Assembly: GCF_011927725.1 (NCBI RefSeq)
Contig: NZ_JAATJC010000001.1
Span: forward strand, 434,001-498,000
From: Sphingomonas kaistensis
GTDB taxonomy: Bacteria > Pseudomonadota > Alphaproteobacteria > Sphingomonadales > Sphingomonadaceae
Reading direction: 5' to 3'
Length of the DNA stretch: 64,000 nt
The translations under genes were made by a program, and so were the position numbers. Of the stretch, positions 18,319 to 26,124 are shown piece after piece. The notes under the pieces are model-generated. The model saw nothing but the letters and a program-made list of their open reading frames with translations. It was not told the origin of the DNA and did not search any database. Position 1 is the first letter of the stretch, and each line of letters starts with the position of its first letter.

Positions 18319-19604
18319 GTCGCCACCTCTTCGATCTTCGCGCCGAGGGCCCGCATCGCGTCGCGGAACGTCGGGAAGCTGGTCCCGATCATCTCGGCCT
18401 CATCGACCGTGATCGGCGCCTGTGCGGCGAGCCCCAGCACCAGGTGGCTCATCGCGATGCGGTGATCGCCCTCGGTCCGCACCTGGCCGCCGCCGCGGAT
18501 CTGACCGCCCTGGATCACCAGCGCATCGCCCTCGGCCCGCGCATCGACGCCGCAGGCGCTCAGCCCCTCGGCCATCAGCGCCAGCCGGTCGCTTTCCTTG
18601 TGGCGAAGCTCGTCGAGGCCTTCGATCCGAGTCTCGCCCCGCGCCCCGGCGGCGACTACCGCCAGCATCGGGATCTCGTCCACCATCGAAGGGATTTCCT
18701 CGGCCGTGAACTCGGCCCCGAACAGCGGTCCGAACCGCACCCGCACGTCGCCGATCGTCTCGCCGCCGCGCCCGCGGATGTTGGACATCGCCAGGTCCGC
18801 CCCGATCCGCTGCAGCGCCATGACGAACCCCGAGCGGTGCGGATTGAGCAGTACGTCCTTCACGCTCACCTCTGACCCCGGCACAATCGCCGCCGCGCCC
18901 AGCGCGAACGCAGCCGACGAGGGATCGCCGCTGACCTCGACCAGCCGCGCTTCCAAAGTCCGCTTCGCGCCCAGCCGGGCGATCTGCCCCTCGCGCGCAA
19001 CGTCGACCCCGAACTCGGCCAGCATGATCTCGGTATGATCACGGCTCGGCACCGGCTCACCCACCTCGACCGACTGGTCAGTTCCCAACCCCGCCAGCAG
19101 CACCGCCGATTTCACCTGCGCACTCGCTGGCACATTGAGGTGCGCGATACCCCGCGTCACCGGTCCCTCGACCGTCAGCGGCAGCCGGTCGCCGCCCTCG
19201 ATCCGCACCCCCATCGCCTCGAGCGGCCCGGTCACCCGCCGCATCGGCCGCTTCGACAGCGACGCATCGCCGGTAAAGGTCGCGCGCACGCCCTGTCCTG
19301 CCGCCGCGCCCATCAGCAGCCGCACCGCGGTCCCGCTGTTGCCGCAATCGATTGGCGCATCGGGCGAGCGCCACTTGCCCCCGATCACCCGCCAGCGCCC
19401 CGGCCCGAACTGCTCCACCCTGACCCCGAACGCCCGCAGCGCGTCGGCGGTAGCCAGCACGTCGGCGCTTTCCAGCAGCCCGGCGATCACCGTCTCCCCC
19501 TCCGCCAGCGCGCCGAAGATCAGCGCGCGGTGCGACAGCGACTTGTCGCCCGGGACGGGAAAGGCGCCGGCCAGCGGGCCCGAGGGGCGGCTGCGCAGTT
19601 TCAG
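18315..19604 (-). CDS. aroA: EPSP synthase (3-phosphoshikimate 1-carboxyvinyltransferase)
   Basis: Transfers enolpyruvyl from PEP to shikimate-3-phosphate. The conserved N-terminus ([23 protein letters not shown]) lies upstream of any ATG, GTG or TTG in frame. The best start is CTG at 19602-19604, overlapping the TGA of the SDR gene as CTGA and giving 429 residues, the normal length. Other motifs: [27 protein letters not shown] and [13 protein letters not shown]. Starting at the first ATG (19490) would delete the K21/S22/R26 substrate site. Coupled by GTGA to aroC downstream. Confidence 0.92.
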   Translation of the reverse strand: MKLRSRPSGPLAGAFPVPGDKSLSHRALIFGALAEGETVIAGLLESADVLATADALRAFGVRVEQFGPGRWRVIGGKWRSPDAPIDCGNSGTAVRLLMGAAAGQGVRATFTGDASLSKRPMRRVTGPLEAMGVRIEGGDRLPLTVEGPVTRGIAHLNVPASAQVKSAVLLAGLGTDQSVEVGEPVPSRDHTEIMLAEFGVDVAREGQIARLGAKRTLEARLVEVSGDPSSAAFALGAAAIVPGSEVSVKDVLLNPHRSGFVMALQRIGADLAMSNIRGRGGETIGDVRVRFGPLFGAEFTAEEIPSMVDEIPMLAVVAAGARGETRIEGLDELRHKESDRLALMAEGLSACGVDARAEGDALVIQGGQIRGGGQVRTEGDHRIAMSHLVLGLAAQAPITVDEAEMIGTSFPTFRDAMRALGAKIEEVAT

Positions 19605-20473
19605 CCGAGTGCCTTGCCGAGCTCGACCTGGCCCTGCTCCATCCCGCTCGCGGGCACGGTGGCGGTGGACAGCTCGCCGATCTCGTCCAGCCGCTGCAGG
19701 ATGACCGACGCGGCCTCCAGGTCGTCCAGTCCCTTAATCGAAATGCCCTTGGTCAGCGTGATGTGCGCCTGCTCGACGCCCTGCGCGCCAGCCGCCAGAA
19801 TGGTCCGGGTCGGCGCTTCCTCGTCCACCAGCGCGAGCAGCGCGGGGCTGACATATTCGGGGCCGAGCAGCTCCAGCGCCTGCGGGGGCAGCAGATTCTC
19901 GGTCATCGCGGTGCGCGCGGTCGGCGCCAGCGCATTCACGCGGATGTTGTTCTTGGCGCCCTCGATGGCGAGGGTCTGCATGAAGCCGACCAGCGCCATC
20001 TTCGCCGCGCCATAATTGGTCTGGCCGAAATTGCCGTACAGGCCCGAGCTCGACGTCGTCATGACGATCCGGCCGTAATTGCGCTCCCGCATCCCGTCCC
20101 ACACCGCCTTGGTGCAGATGACGCTGCCCATCAGATGGACGTCCATCACCAGCCGGAATTCGTCCAGGGTCATTTTGGCGAAGCTCTTGTCGCGCAGGAT
20201 ACCGGCATTGTTGACGAGGATGTCGACCGCGCCCGCCTTGGCCACCATTTCGGCCACCGCGTCCTCGTTGGTGACGCTTGCACCGAACGCCGAGGCCTGC
20301 CCGCCCGCGGAGCGGATTTCGTCCATCACCGCTTCGGCCTGGGCGATATTCTGGGGCACGTCGTTGACGATCACCGTCGCCCCGGCCCGCGCCAGCAGCA
20401 GCGCGTGGGTGCGGCCAAGGCCCCCACCGGCTCCGGTGACGATAGCGGTGCGGCCTGCAAGCGATACGGGCAT
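19601..20473 (-). CDS. SDR-family oxidoreductase (MFE-2 hydroxyacyl-CoA dehydrogenase-like)
   Basis: A 290-residue short-chain dehydrogenase. The cofactor motif is TGAGGGLGRTHALLLA (residues 13-28). NNAGILRDKSF and the catalytic Ser/Tyr/Lys in TSSSGLYGNFGQTNYGAAK follow. The pattern GILRDKSF plus GLYGNFGQxNYGAAK is typical of the (3R)-hydroxyacyl-CoA dehydrogenase domain of peroxisomal multifunctional enzyme type 2 and its bacterial relatives. It sits between trpA and aroA and is coupled to aroA, but a link to aromatic synthesis is not evident from its family. Confidence 0.87.
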   Translation of the reverse strand: MPVSLAGRTAIVTGAGGGLGRTHALLLARAGATVIVNDVPQNIAQAEAVMDEIRSAGGQASAFGASVTNEDAVAEMVAKAGAVDILVNNAGILRDKSFAKMTLDEFRLVMDVHLMGSVICTKAVWDGMRERNYGRIVMTTSSSGLYGNFGQTNYGAAKMALVGFMQTLAIEGAKNNIRVNALAPTARTAMTENLLPPQALELLGPEYVSPALLALVDEEAPTRTILAAGAQGVEQAHITLTKGISIKGLDDLEAASVILQRLDEIGELSTATVPASGMEQGQVELGKALG

Positions 20474-20483
20474 TGCTTTCCCC

Positions 20484-21275
20484 TTACTGGTTCAGGAGGC
20501 CAGTAGCGCCCTTGAGGGCGGTGACAAGTTCGCCGAGCGCGTCGGCGTCCGCGCCGCACTTCACCAGCGCCGATCCGGCGATCACTCCCACCGCGCCGCT
20601 GGCCAGTGCCTGGCGGACCTGCTCCGGCGTCGAGATGCCGAAGCCGAGCACCGGCGGCGGTGCTCCCGCCTCGGCGAGGCCGGCGAACAGGGCGTCATGA
20701 TCAAGTGCAAGCGTGGTGCTGGTCCCGGTCACCCCGGCCCGGGCCACGCAATAGGTGTAGCCGCCCGACAGCGCCGCGATTCGCTGCAGCACCGGCGGAG
20801 GCGTGTTGGGCGCGGCGATCATCACCAGTTCCAGCCCCGCCGCTCTGGCCGCCTCGCTGTAGGGGATCGCCTCAAGGCTCGGCACGTCGGCCACGAGGAT
20901 CGAATCCGCCCCCGCTTCGGCAGCGTCGGCCATGAACTTCTCCCGCCCGCGGGCGTGGAGGATGTTGGCATAGGTGAGGATGCCGATCGGCACCGCCGGA
21001 TTCCGTTCGCGAAGCCCGCGGATCAGGTCGAAACTGTCGTCGACCCGCATCCCTGCCGCCAGCGCCCGCTCGGACGCGGCCTGGATCACCGGACCATCGG
21101 CGACCGGGTCGCTGTAGGGGATGCCGACCTCGACCATGTCCGCGCCAGCCTCGACCACGCGATCGAGCAGGCGCGCGCTGGTTTCCTTGTCGGGATCGCC
21201 CAGCATCAGGAAAACACCGAACGCCCCTTCATTACGCTGCTTCAGTCGTTCGAACATCTGCGCGTAGCGGCTCAT
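20484..21275 (-). CDS. trpA: tryptophan synthase alpha subunit
   Basis: Cleaves indole-3-glycerol phosphate to indole, which tunnels to TrpB. It has 263 residues, starting [20 protein letters not shown]. The catalytic Glu is in [20 protein letters not shown], which also holds the Asp. [12 protein letters not shown] and GVIAGSALV bind phosphate. The N-terminal GDPS-like loop reads MLGDPDKET. The start overlaps the trpB stop (ATGA), as expected for a coupled alpha/beta pair. Confidence 0.97.
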   Translation of the reverse strand: MSRYAQMFERLKQRNEGAFGVFLMLGDPDKETSARLLDRVVEAGADMVEVGIPYSDPVADGPVIQAASERALAAGMRVDDSFDLIRGLRERNPAVPIGILTYANILHARGREKFMADAAEAGADSILVADVPSLEAIPYSEAARAAGLELVMIAAPNTPPPVLQRIAALSGGYTYCVARAGVTGTSTTLALDHDALFAGLAEAGAPPPVLGFGISTPEQVRQALASGAVGVIAGSALVKCGADADALGELVTALKGATGLLNQ

Positions 21276-22456
21276 TGCGCGGCCTCCGGCTTCAGCAGCT
21301 TGACCGCGCTGGCCATGTCCTTGTCCCCCCGGCCCGACAGGTTAACCAGGATGATCGTGTCCTTCTCCGCCCGCTCCGCTTCGGCCAGGGCAAAGGCGAT
21401 CGCATGGGCGCTTTCGAAGGCGGGGATGATCCCCTCCGATCGCGATAGCGCCTGGAACGCCGCCAGCGCATCGGCGTCGGTGATCCCGACATATTCCGCC
21501 CGCTCGCTCTCCTTGAGAAACGCATGCTCCGGTCCGACGCCGGGATAGTCGAGCCCGGCCGACATCGACCAGGTGTCCGCGATCTGCCCGTCGCTGTCCT
21601 GCAGCAGCAGGGTCTCGGTCCCGTGCAGGATGCCCGGCGTGCCCTTGAGGATGGTCGCGCCATGCTCGTGCCCGTGCAGTCCCTTGCCCGCCGCCTCGCA
21701 GCCGACCAGCCGTACGCCGTCGTCGGCGACGAAGTCGGCGAACATGCCGATCGCGTTGGACCCGCCGCCGACGCAGGCGGTGACCACGTCGGGCAGGCGG
21801 CCCTCGATTTCCAGCACCTGGGCGCGCGCCTCCTTGCCGATCACCCGCTGGAACTGGCGGACCATGGTCGGGAAAGGGTGCGGCCCGGCGGCGGTGCCGA
21901 GCAGATAATGGGTGTCGGCAAAGGTCGCGGTCCAGTCGCGCAGCGCTTCGTTGACCGCGTCCTTGAGCGTCCGGTCGCCGGCGGTGACCGGCACCACCTT
22001 GGCCCCCATCAGCTCCATCCGGAACACGTTCAGCTGCTGCCGGGCGACATCGTCCGCACCCATGAAGATCTCGGTTTCCAGCCCGAACAGGGCGCCCGCA
22101 AGCGCCGTCGCAACGCCATGCTGGCCAGCGCCCGTCTCGGCGATCAGCCGGCGCTTGCCCATCCGCTTGGCCAGCAGGGCCTGGCCGAGCACCTGGTTGG
22201 TCTTGTGCGCACCGCCGTGAAGGAGGTCCTCGCGCTTGAGATAGATGCGCGCTTGCGTGCCCTTGCCGAGGTTGCGGCAGCGGGTCAGCGGGGTCGGCCG
22301 CCCGGCATAAGTGGTAAGCAGTTCCTCAAGCTCTGACTGGAAGGCGGCGTCGCCCTCGGCTTCGAGGAAGGCCGCTTCCAATTGCTCGAGTGCGGGGACC
22401 AGGATTTCGGGCACGAAGCATCCCCCGAACCGGCCGAAACGTCCGTCATGCTTCAT
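21272..22456 (-). CDS. trpB: tryptophan synthase beta subunit
   Basis: PLP enzyme that condenses indole and serine. It has 394 residues from [17 protein letters not shown]. The PLP lysine is in [19 protein letters not shown], the Glu in [12 protein letters not shown], the phosphate loop in [15 protein letters not shown] and the C-terminal Ser/Arg segment in [10 protein letters not shown]. The ATG lies inside the end of trpCF, an 11-base overlap. It belongs to the leader-controlled trpDCFBA operon. Confidence 0.97.
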   Translation of the reverse strand: MKHDGRFGRFGGCFVPEILVPALEQLEAAFLEAEGDAAFQSELEELLTTYAGRPTPLTRCRNLGKGTQARIYLKREDLLHGGAHKTNQVLGQALLAKRMGKRRLIAETGAGQHGVATALAGALFGLETEIFMGADDVARQQLNVFRMELMGAKVVPVTAGDRTLKDAVNEALRDWTATFADTHYLLGTAAGPHPFPTMVRQFQRVIGKEARAQVLEIEGRLPDVVTACVGGGSNAIGMFADFVADDGVRLVGCEAAGKGLHGHEHGATILKGTPGILHGTETLLLQDSDGQIADTWSMSAGLDYPGVGPEHAFLKESERAEYVGITDADALAAFQALSRSEGIIPAFESAHAIAFALAEAERAEKDTIILVNLSGRGDKDMASAVKLLKPEAAQ

Positions 22457-23813
22457 CAGAAATTCTCCGGTCGGGAAGTCGCAGCGCGTCGAACAGCGCC
22501 CGTATCTTGTCGTGATCCTTGATGCCCGGCGCCGATTCGAGCCGCGAGCTGGCATCGAGGCCATAGACCCCTGTCGCCTGCGCCGCGCGGGCGTTGTCGG
22601 GGCCGATTCCCCCGGCCAGGAAGGCGCTGGCCCTGGCCGGGTGCGCGGCGACCGCGCCCCAGTCGCAGCTCGCGCCGGTCCCGCCGCCGGGCGAATCGAA
22701 CAGGAGGCGGTCGCCGCCGCGCTCCTCGAAGCCAGCGGTCCAGATCTCGCCCTCGAAGCCGTTGCGCAGTTCGGCCACCGCCGAGGGCGTTTCCTGGCCG
22801 TGGAGCTGCACCACCGCGAGATCGAGAGCCTGTGCGACCACCGCGGCATCGCGCGGTTCCTCGTTGCGGAACACGTAGGTCGGCTTCATCCCCGCGCCGC
22901 GGATCGCCTCCGCCAGGGCGCGGGCCTGCTCTCGGGCGACGGCCCGCGGCGTGCCGGGCACGACGATGATCCCGGCATGGGTCGAGCCGGCTGCAGCCAC
23001 CGCTGCGACGTCCTCCAACCTGGTCAGCCCGCAAACCTTTACCCGCCCGAACACCAATGCGCGGGCCGCCTCGAACACGTTGTCCGCCGCCATCAGCGAC
23101 GATCCGACCAGGAAGGCGTCGGCATGGGCGCCAAGCCGTTCGACGTCGGCCCGCGTCGCCACTCCCGATTCGCTGACCAAGGTGACATGGTCCGGCACAA
23201 GCTTCGCCAGCCGCTCGGTCACCGCCAGATCGGTGGTCAGCGTCTTCAAGTCACGGTTGTTGATCCCGACCAATGTCGCGCCTAGGCCAAGCGCGCGGGC
23301 AAGCTCCGCCTCGTCATGGACCTCGACCAGAACGTCCATGCCAAGCCGCTCGGCCTCCGCCATCACGCCGCGCGCTTCGTCGTCGCCCAGCACCGACAGC
23401 ATGCACAGCACCGCGTCCGCGCCATGCCGCCGCGCCTCGGCCACCTGGCGGGGGTCGACCACGAAATCCTTGGCCAGCAGCGGTCCGTCGAACCGCGCGC
23501 GGACCGTCTCCAGCGCATGGAACGAGCCACCGAAGAAGCGCTGGTCGGTCAGGCAGCTCACCCCGTCGGCGACCCCCGCATAGGCCTCGATCGCCGTCTC
23601 CACCGAGTGCGGCGAGCGATGGCCCGAGGGCGAAGCGCGCTTCACTTCCATCAGGAAGCGGGCGCCCGGCCGGCCCAGCGCCGCACGCAGGCTGCGGGTG
23701 GTCGGCGCAATCCCGGTCGGGTCGAAGCCGCGCAGCCGGGCCGCCACCTCCGTCCGCTTGTGCGCGATGATCTGCCCGAGCACGTCAGCCACGGGTCGCC
23801 TCGACGAAACCAT
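22446..23813 (-). CDS. trpCF: fused indole-3-glycerol phosphate synthase / phosphoribosylanthranilate isomerase
   Basis: A single open frame of about 455 residues carrying two TIM barrels. TrpC (about 1-245) shows [31 protein letters not shown] and VSESGV. TrpF (about 250-450) shows [33 protein letters not shown] and [13 protein letters not shown]. Together they run phosphoribosylanthranilate to indole-3-glycerol phosphate. TrpC and TrpF are separate proteins in most Alphaproteobacteria; the C-F fusion is familiar from enteric bacteria. Start: ATG 23813, or GTG at 23792, which has a better GAGG site and a shorter overlap with trpD. Confidence 0.93.
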   Translation of the reverse strand: MVSSRRPVADVLGQIIAHKRTEVAARLRGFDPTGIAPTTRSLRAALGRPGARFLMEVKRASPSGHRSPHSVETAIEAYAGVADGVSCLTDQRFFGGSFHALETVRARFDGPLLAKDFVVDPRQVAEARRHGADAVLCMLSVLGDDEARGVMAEAERLGMDVLVEVHDEAELARALGLGATLVGINNRDLKTLTTDLAVTERLAKLVPDHVTLVSESGVATRADVERLGAHADAFLVGSSLMAADNVFEAARALVFGRVKVCGLTRLEDVAAVAAAGSTHAGIIVVPGTPRAVAREQARALAEAIRGAGMKPTYVFRNEEPRDAAVVAQALDLAVVQLHGQETPSAVAELRNGFEGEIWTAGFEERGGDRLLFDSPGGGTGASCDWGAVAAHPARASAFLAGGIGPDNARAAQATGVYGLDASSRLESAPGIKDHDKIRALFDALRLPDRRISDEA

Positions 23814-24855
23814 GCAGTGTCCGCCCCGCCGCGCCCGTGACGAGCAGGTCGAGCGCCTTGCCCGCGCCTCCGGCAAAGCTTGGCGCCAGCCCGGCGGTCC
23901 ACAGCAAGGCGCCCGCGTTCAGCGCTACCGCCTGCTGCTCCGCCCGGCTTCCGCCGCCCTCCAGCAGATCGCGCAGCCGCTTCGCATTATCGGCCGGATC
24001 GCCGCCCTCGAGCGCTTTCAAGGGCATCCGTTCAAAGCCGGCATCCTCGGGGGTCAGCACCAGCTCCTCGAGCTCGCCGTCCCTCAGCCGGATCGCGCGG
24101 GTTTCCGCGTGCAGCGCCACCTCGTCCAGTCCCGCGCCATGCACCACCAGCGCATGGCTGACCCCCAGCGCCTGAAGCACCTGCGCGATCCGCCGCAGCA
24201 TCCGGGCGTCCGCAACGCCCAGCAGCTGCACCGGCGGCCGGGCCGGGTTCACGCAGGGGCCGAGCAGGTTCATCACCGTCCGCACGCTGAGTTGCCGGCG
24301 CACGATTGCCGCATGCTTCATTCCCGAATGGTAGGCGGGCGCGAAGAGAAAGGTGAAGCCGGTCTCGTCGAGCACTTGCCGCGCCTGCGCCGGGTCGAGC
24401 TCGATCCGCGCCCCAAGCGCCTCGAGGACGTCGGCCGACCCGCAGCGGCTGGAGACCGAGCGATTGCCATGCTTGGCGACTTTGAGCCCGCCCGCCGCCG
24501 CGACAAAGCCCGCCGCCGTCGACACGTTGATCGTCCCCGACCCGTCTCCCCCAGTGCCGCAACAGTCGGCGAACAGGCCGTCCGGCCGTTCGAACGGGGT
24601 CGCCGCCGCCAGCAGCGCCTGCGCCGCGCCGATCATCTCCTCGGGCGTCTCGCCCTTCATTCGGAGCGCGATCAGCATGCCGCCGATCTCGCCCGGCTCG
24701 AGCCGTCCCAGCACCAGCCGCTCGAATAGGTGCTGGCTGTCGTCGGCGCTCAGATCCTCGCCCGCCAGCAGGCGCGGCAAGGGATTGGGAACGGGCCCGG
24801 CGTCGACCGGCGGGGTGGCCGGAATGACGGCGGTATAGTGGGCGGTCTGGGTCAT
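23785..24855 (-). CDS. trpD: anthranilate phosphoribosyltransferase
   Basis: Adds phosphoribose from PRPP to anthranilate. It has 356 residues from MTQTAHYTAVIPATPPVDAG, with GAGG as ribosome site. The PRPP loop CCGTGGDGSGTINVSTAAGFV, KHGNRSVSSRCGSADVLEALG, the anthranilate-side stretch FAPAYHSGMKHAAIVRRQLSVRTVMNLLGP and HGAGLDE are all conserved. It is not fused to a glutamine amidotransferase. First structural gene after the trp leader; trpE and trpG are not in the window. Confidence 0.96.
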   Translation of the reverse strand: MTQTAHYTAVIPATPPVDAGPVPNPLPRLLAGEDLSADDSQHLFERLVLGRLEPGEIGGMLIALRMKGETPEEMIGAAQALLAAATPFERPDGLFADCCGTGGDGSGTINVSTAAGFVAAAGGLKVAKHGNRSVSSRCGSADVLEALGARIELDPAQARQVLDETGFTFLFAPAYHSGMKHAAIVRRQLSVRTVMNLLGPCVNPARPPVQLLGVADARMLRRIAQVLQALGVSHALVVHGAGLDEVALHAETRAIRLRDGELEELVLTPEDAGFERMPLKALEGGDPADNAKRLRDLLEGGGSRAEQQAVALNAGALLWTAGLAPSFAGGAGKALDLLVTGAAGRTLHGFVEATRG

Positions 24856-24877
24856 GGATCTGGCCTCGAGGAACAAC

Positions 24878-24902
24878 AAAAAACCCGCCGGGTGAGGGCG
24901 GG
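24878..24902 (-). terminator. attenuator terminator of the trp operon
   Basis: On the minus strand CCCGCC (24902-24897), a 7-base loop and GGCGGG (24889-24884) are followed by six T residues (24883-24878). This intrinsic terminator lies between the Trp leader peptide and the trpD start codon 23 bases downstream. Its stem is the same as in the phhA leader. Confidence 0.9.
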
Positions 24903-24943
24903 TCGCATCTGGTGTGGTCAAACTGGTGGAAGGTGCAGGTGGC

Positions 24944-25006
24944 CTACCGCCAGCGCCATCGCGCCGCCGTCTGGATATTCCGCCAGTGATGCCAGGTCCG
25001 GAGCAT
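24944..25006 (-). CDS. trpL: trp operon leader peptide
   Basis: A 20-residue peptide, MLRTWHHWRNIQTAARWRWR, with four Trp codons (positions 5, 8, 17 and 19) and a TAG stop about 40 bases before the terminator hairpin. This is the classic architecture for ribosome-mediated attenuation by Trp-tRNA. The final codons contain GGCGG, able to pair with the CCGCC arm of the terminator. A perfect TTGACA lies 32 bases upstream of the ATG, so transcription should start within about two bases of the start codon (leaderless). Confidence 0.92.
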   Translation of the reverse strand: MLRTWHHWRNIQTAARWRWR

Positions 25007-25044
25007 TGCCCCGCGTCTTTCCGGCCAAGCGACCGCCTTGTCAA
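25007..25044 (-). promoter_or_regulatory. trp operon promoter
   Basis: On the minus strand a consensus -35 TTGACA occupies 25044-25039. After 17-18 bases comes a weak -10 (GAAAGA or AAAGAC, 25021-25015), leaving only 8-9 bases before the trpL ATG at 25006. It lies between the divergent trpL and ketopantoate-reductase genes. The -10 assignment is tentative. Confidence 0.65.
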
Positions 25045-25072
25045 CCGGTGGTCCAAAGGCCACCACCGGGGC

Positions 25073-26068
25073 GTGAGCGGAAAGATCGTCATCGCCGGGG
25101 CCGGAAGCATCGGCTGCTTCATCGGTGGCCTGCTCGCCCTTGGCGGTGCCGAGGTCGTCCTGCTGGCCCGCCCGCGCATCGCCGACGAGATCACCGCCGG
25201 TGGCCTTACCCTCACCAGCTTCGAAGGGTGGAGCGAGCGGCTGGAGCCCGGCCGGATCAGGGTCGACACCGATCCCGCCGCAGCGTTGACCGGGGCCGGG
25301 CTCGTGCTGGTCACGGTGAAGAGCGGCGACACGGCCGGGATGGCCGAACTGATCGCCGCCCATGCGCCCGCTGACGCCGCCGTGATCAGTCTCCAGAACG
25401 GGCTTGGCAATGCCGACCTGCTGCGCGCCGCGCTTCCGGGCCGCGAGGTCCATGCCGGCATGGTCAGCTTCAATGTGCTGCACCGGGGCCACGGCCGGTT
25501 CCATCGCGGCACCTCCGGTCCGCTGGTGATCGCGGCCGATGCGCCGCCCCTCGTCGCCCCCCATCTCGACATCATTGCCCATGACGACATGGCCGCGGTG
25601 CTTGCGGGCAAGCTCGTCTACAACCTCAACAATGCACTGAACGCCCTGTCCGGCCTGACCCTGCGCGAACAGCTTGGCGACCGTCGCTGGCGCCGCATCC
25701 TCGCCGCCGCGCAGGACGAGGCGCTGGCGGTGTTGCGGGCCGAGGGGATCGCCCCGTGGAGCCTCGGCAAGATTCCGGTCACTCGATTCCCGCGCCTGCT
25801 GCGCCTGCCCGACTTCCTGTTCCGAATCGTCGCCAGGCGCGGGGTCCGGATCGACGCCGCCGCGCGTTCCTCGATGTGGGAAGATCTCCAGCGCGGCCGG
25901 TTGACCGAGATCGACGAGCTGCAAGGCACCGTGGTCGCTCGGGCCGCCGCACTTGGCCTTCCCGCACCGGTCAACCGGGCCATTGCCGAGGCGATCCGCG
26001 GCGCCGAACGCGCTGCCGAGGGCAGTCCGCGGCTCGATCCGAACCTGCTTCTGGCCCGGCTTTCTTAA
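25073..26068 (+). CDS. ketopantoate reductase family protein (PanE/ApbA)
   Basis: A 331-residue NADPH-dependent reductase starting at GTG 25073 (MSGKIVIAGAGSIGCFIGG) after a GGGG site. The N-terminal Rossmann motif is GAGSIGCFIGGLLALGGAEV. The substrate lysine region KLVYNLNNALNALSG and the catalytic C-terminal helix domain are of the 2-dehydropantoate 2-reductase family, which makes pantoate for coenzyme A. The family has many paralogues with other 2-oxo acid substrates, so panE is not assigned with certainty. Divergent from the trp leader. Confidence 0.85.
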   Translation: MSGKIVIAGAGSIGCFIGGLLALGGAEVVLLARPRIADEITAGGLTLTSFEGWSERLEPGRIRVDTDPAAALTGAGLVLVTVKSGDTAGMAELIAAHAPADAAVISLQNGLGNADLLRAALPGREVHAGMVSFNVLHRGHGRFHRGTSGPLVIAADAPPLVAPHLDIIAHDDMAAVLAGKLVYNLNNALNALSGLTLREQLGDRRWRRILAAAQDEALAVLRAEGIAPWSLGKIPVTRFPRLLRLPDFLFRIVARRGVRIDAAARSSMWEDLQRGRLTEIDELQGTVVARAAALGLPAPVNRAIAEAIRGAERAAEGSPRLDPNLLLARLS

Positions 26069-26124
26069 CTCCGTCTCAACCCAGAAGTCCTAACTCCTGT
26101 TCGTTCAGGAGTCTCAGCGAGCCG

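Noticed and set aside
24914-25072. N-terminal extension of the ketopantoate-reductase frame
   Set aside because: It would run antisense through the trp leader; the conserved Rossmann motif starts right after GTG 25073.
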